Source: Chloroflexota bacterium
GTDB lineage: Bacteria; Chloroflexota; Dehalococcoidia; GIF9; AB-539-J10
DNA: 7,836 bases
Assembly (NCBI GenBank): GCA_015222295.1
Contig: JADFUZ010000007.1
Coordinates: 1 to 7,836, forward strand
Direction of reading: 5' to 3'
The notes beneath the pieces are model-generated. The model made no database searches and had not been told where the DNA came from. It saw only the letters and a program-made list of their open reading frames with translations. Numbering within the stretch: position 1 is the stretch's first letter; each line of letters begins with the position of its first letter. The position numbers were made by a program, and so were the translations under genes. Of the stretch, positions 5,966 through 7,836 are shown in pieces.

Positions 5966-6502
5966 TTGTCAGACGAGGCATTTGTCTATTTGTTTCTGGG
6001 TCTGATTCGTCCCTACAAAGGGGTGGAAGAATTGATTGACGCTTTTGAAAAACTTGAATTGCCCAATAGCCGCTTATTAATCGTCGGCCGGGCCTTGAAC
6101 GCCAGCTACGGGGAAAAGATATCGAGTCTGAGCCGGAATGACCCGGCCATAGAGTTGATCCCAGAATTTGTACCCGATGAGGGTATTCAGCTTTACATGA
6201 ACGCTTGTGATGTTTGTGTTTTACCCTATAGAAATATAACTACATCGAGCGCTGCCGTGTTGGCTTTGTCATTTGGTCGGCCTGTCATTGCGCCGGCTAT
6301 TACCTCTTTTCCCGAACTTATCACACCGGAAACGGGTATTCTTTATGATCCATCTGAACCAGATGCTCTGGTTTCGGCTTTGCAACAGGCCGGGCAGCAA
6401 CCTTGGTCTGAATCCAAGATCTTTGACTACGTCCATCAGTTCGACTGGGACAAACTGGGGCCACAATTGACTAACCTTTACCGGATAGAACATAGCGGAT
6501 AA
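5966..6502 (+). CDS. Glycosyltransferase family 4, C-terminal half of the interrupted gene
   Basis: This is the donor-binding GT-B domain, in the same frame as the upstream half. Protein-like sequence starts at 5933, straight after the TAG; the first possible start is TTG 5966, without a ribosome site, so this is a continuation and not an independent gene. Visible motifs are 'YLFLGLIRPYKGVEELIDAF' (full-gene residues 197-216), 'SRLLIVGRA', 'IPEFVPDEGIQLYMNACDVCVLPYRN' and 'TTSSAAVLALSFGRPVIAP'. The usual GT4 EX7E pair is not present in the last motif: serine and alanine replace the first glutamate region, and L290 sits near the second. This is seen in a branch of GT4 and need not mean loss of function. 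The full gene would encode 367 residues, normal for the family. It ends with TAA 34 bp before the esterase gene. Confidence 0.78.
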   Translation: MSDEAFVYLFLGLIRPYKGVEELIDAFEKLELPNSRLLIVGRALNASYGEKISSLSRNDPAIELIPEFVPDEGIQLYMNACDVCVLPYRNITTSSAAVLALSFGRPVIAPAITSFPELITPETGILYDPSEPDALVSALQQAGQQPWSESKIFDYVHQFDWDKLGPQLTNLYRIEHSG

Positions 6503-6524
6503 CAACAACCGAAAGCAACATTGT

Positions 6525-6533
6525 GGAAGGTGG
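6525..6533 (+). promoter_or_regulatory. Ribosome binding site for the secreted hydrolase, ATG 6537
   Basis: GGAAGGTGG lies three to eight bases before ATG 6537, in a 34 bp gap after the preceding gene. The next in-frame ATG (6582) is inside the signal sequence, so 6537 is the start. No terminator or promoter is visible in the gap, so read-through transcription from the glycosyltransferase gene is likely. Confidence 0.6.
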
Positions 6534-6536
6534 GAC

Positions 6537-7836
6537 ATGACGAAAAAACGCCACTGGGCAGCGATAGGTCTGGCACTGGTAATGGCCTTGACAACATGGA
6601 ATCGGGTGTCGGCAGCCAGACCACCGGAGGATGATCCCGACCCAGACGATGGCCGGCGGGTCGGCCTGGTGTCTACCGCCGTCGAGTGTCTGGTTGTGGA
6701 AGCCGGGGCGTTGGACAGCGCTGCGGCGACGGTGCGCCTGGAATGGGAAGGCCAGATAGAGGAGGCTTTCCTGGTGCTGTCGGCGGCTGGTTCGCAGGGA
6801 GGGCACAGCATCTACGTAAACGGTCAGCGCGTGGGAACCGCACCTGTCCGGCCTGGAGGCCAACCCTGCCAGGCTGGAGCCCCGGTTATGATTCTTGCCC
6901 CAACTGTTATGCTTCCCATCCCAATCGGAGTTTTGGCAAAAGGCGAGAATGAGATTACACTGACGAACGATGCCGACGTCAACGACGGTTGGACTGCTGC
7001 CAACCTGCATCTGGAGATTCACGGCGTTCTAAGTGGCCCGCCGGTGGCATCGCTGGAAGACACTCTGCCAGCCTCGCCTCCCCTGGAGGTGAGGGCAACA
7101 GCCCCTGTATCGGGAACGGTCGCATTGACCAGCACATACGAACTGGCCCAGGGACATGTGATTACACAGGTAGTCTGGTACCAGATTCCCATGAGTTACA
7201 CCGGAAGCGTCTCGGTGCCGCTGCTTATTGGGCTACACGGGATGTGTTCGGATTGGAAGGAAATGAGAGACTATCTGGCCGCCGAAGCCGATGATCGCAA
7301 TTGGCTGTTGGCCGCACCGGACATGCACGGCCGTTATTACACCAACGACGGCGAGAAGGCTCTGGCGTGGGTCGGTGCGCAACACGATATTATGGACACG
7401 ATAGAGTACATGATGTCCGAATACGAGGTGGACCCATCACGCATCTACGTCACCGGAGGATCCATGGGCGGCCAGACGACGGCGATGATGGCTGCCAAAT
7501 ACCCTGACGTGTTCGCTGCGGCAGCACCCTGGAAGCCGCTTACCGATTTAACCGACTGGTACTACGAAGTGCACGATCTGAGTCGGCCTGACATCTGTGG
7601 ATGGATCGAGAATGAGACGGGTGGTCTCCCTGATTCACCCGAGCCTTCAGTCGTTTTTGAATATCAACGCCGTTCGCCGATGGAGATGCCGCAGAACAGC
7701 CGGTTGATCCCCATGAAAATGTGGCACTATGAGGAAGATATACTGGTTCCCATCCACCACTCGTACGACTTGAGAGACGCTATCAACAGTTGGAACCCAC
7801 CGACGCCAGTGGTGGTAGTTGATCCATTCGCGGGGG
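6537..7836 (+). CDS. Secreted alpha/beta-hydrolase (esterase or S9-peptidase-like), 3' end beyond the window
   Basis: An open frame of 433 codons that runs off the right edge. Residues 1-26 are a clear Sec signal peptide: KKRH, a hydrophobic core (7-20) and cleavage after VSA. An acidic linker (PPEDDPDPDD, 29-38) leads to a beta-rich region (about 45-165) with 'HSIYVNGQRVG' and 'GENEITLTNDADVNDGW', which looks like a galactose-binding-type jelly roll. The hydrolase domain begins near 205: 'PLLIGLHGMCSDW' (229-240) is the oxyanion-side strand, 'SRIYVTGGSMGG' (301-312) the nucleophile elbow with S309, and 'EEDILVPIHHS' (399-409) carries the likely catalytic D401. The catalytic histidine should lie past the window. 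The pattern resembles PHB-depolymerase/feruloyl-esterase (CE1-like) and S9-type enzymes; removal of ester groups from an extracellular glycan would suit the locus, but a peptidase cannot be excluded. Confidence 0.8.
   Translation, partial: MTKKRHWAAIGLALVMALTTWNRVSAARPPEDDPDPDDGRRVGLVSTAVECLVVEAGALDSAAATVRLEWEGQIEEAFLVLSAAGSQGGHSIYVNGQRVGTAPVRPGGQPCQAGAPVMILAPTVMLPIPIGVLAKGENEITLTNDADVNDGWTAANLHLEIHGVLSGPPVASLEDTLPASPPLEVRATAPVSGTVALTSTYELAQGHVITQVVWYQIPMSYTGSVSVPLLIGLHGMCSDWKEMRDYLAAEADDRNWLLAAPDMHGRYYTNDGEKALAWVGAQHDIMDTIEYMMSEYEVDPSRIYVTGGSMGGQTTAMMAAKYPDVFAAAAPWKPLTDLTDWYYEVHDLSRPDICGWIENETGGLPDSPEPSVVFEYQRRSPMEMPQNSRLIPMKMWHYEEDILVPIHHSYDLRDAINSWNPPTPVVVVDPFAG

Noticed and set aside
6269..7022. 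Two long overlapping minus-strand frames (about 180 codons each)
   Set aside because: They run opposite to the well-supported C-terminal GT4 half and the signal-peptide hydrolase, have low-complexity Arg/Ser/Pro-rich translations and lack family motifs. They are shadows of the + strand genes.
6686..7507. Several + strand frames of 65-100 codons in the right third
   Set aside because: They are out-of-frame shadows of the secreted hydrolase gene starting at 6537, whose frame is open to the window end and carries a signal peptide and GxSxG motif.

Overview
The window is a stretch of a bacterial surface-polysaccharide (exopolysaccharide or O-antigen-like) biosynthesis locus. All recognisable genes lie on the + strand. 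The best guess for the organism is a Chloroflexota (Anaerolineae/Caldilineae-like) bacterium. This rests on three things: the secreted glycoside hydrolase ends in FYLPLIARS, a 'YLPL(V/I)' tail I know from many secreted Chloroflexota proteins; the gene families are of the kind common in that phylum; and base composition is mixed and moderate, with GTG starts. The assignment is an inference from memory and not a proof.

Layout. Bases 1-128 hold no recognisable gene, only a small imperfect hairpin. Bases 129-494 are a markedly AT-rich remnant that looks like the C-terminal third of a class I SAM methyltransferase without its SAM-binding part. Next come a GT4 glycosyltransferase (534-1787), a secreted DUF4038/apiosidase-like glycoside hydrolase with a C-terminal beta-sandwich (1874-3382), a GT2 glycosyltransferase (3395-4438) and a left-handed beta-helix acyltransferase (4453-5205). 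The last three are closely spaced (12 and 14 bp gaps), and the Shine-Dalgarno of the GT2 gene starts inside the stop codon of the hydrolase gene, so they look like one transcription unit.

Bases 5206-5398 are non-coding and hold a dense run of short perfect hairpins (5220-5338), which looks like a dispersed palindromic intergenic repeat. After it comes a second GT4 glycosyltransferase gene (5399-6502) cut by a single in-frame TAG at 5930-5932, with the same frame continuing as good protein on the other side. The window ends inside a secreted alpha/beta-hydrolase (esterase or peptidase-S9-like) gene (6537 to beyond 7836) that has an N-terminal beta-sandwich region.

How it fits together. Two kinds of GT-B enzyme and one GT-A enzyme would build an oligosaccharide on a lipid carrier at the inner face of the membrane, and the hexapeptide acyltransferase would acetylate a sugar. 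The two exported enzymes, one glycosidase-like and one esterase-like, are well placed to trim, release or deacylate the same polymer outside the cell. Signs of decay or rearrangement (truncated methyltransferase, interrupted GT4, repeat-rich gap) fit a variable, recombining glycan locus. I found no clear RNA gene, CRISPR array, complete insertion sequence or convincing intrinsic terminator.
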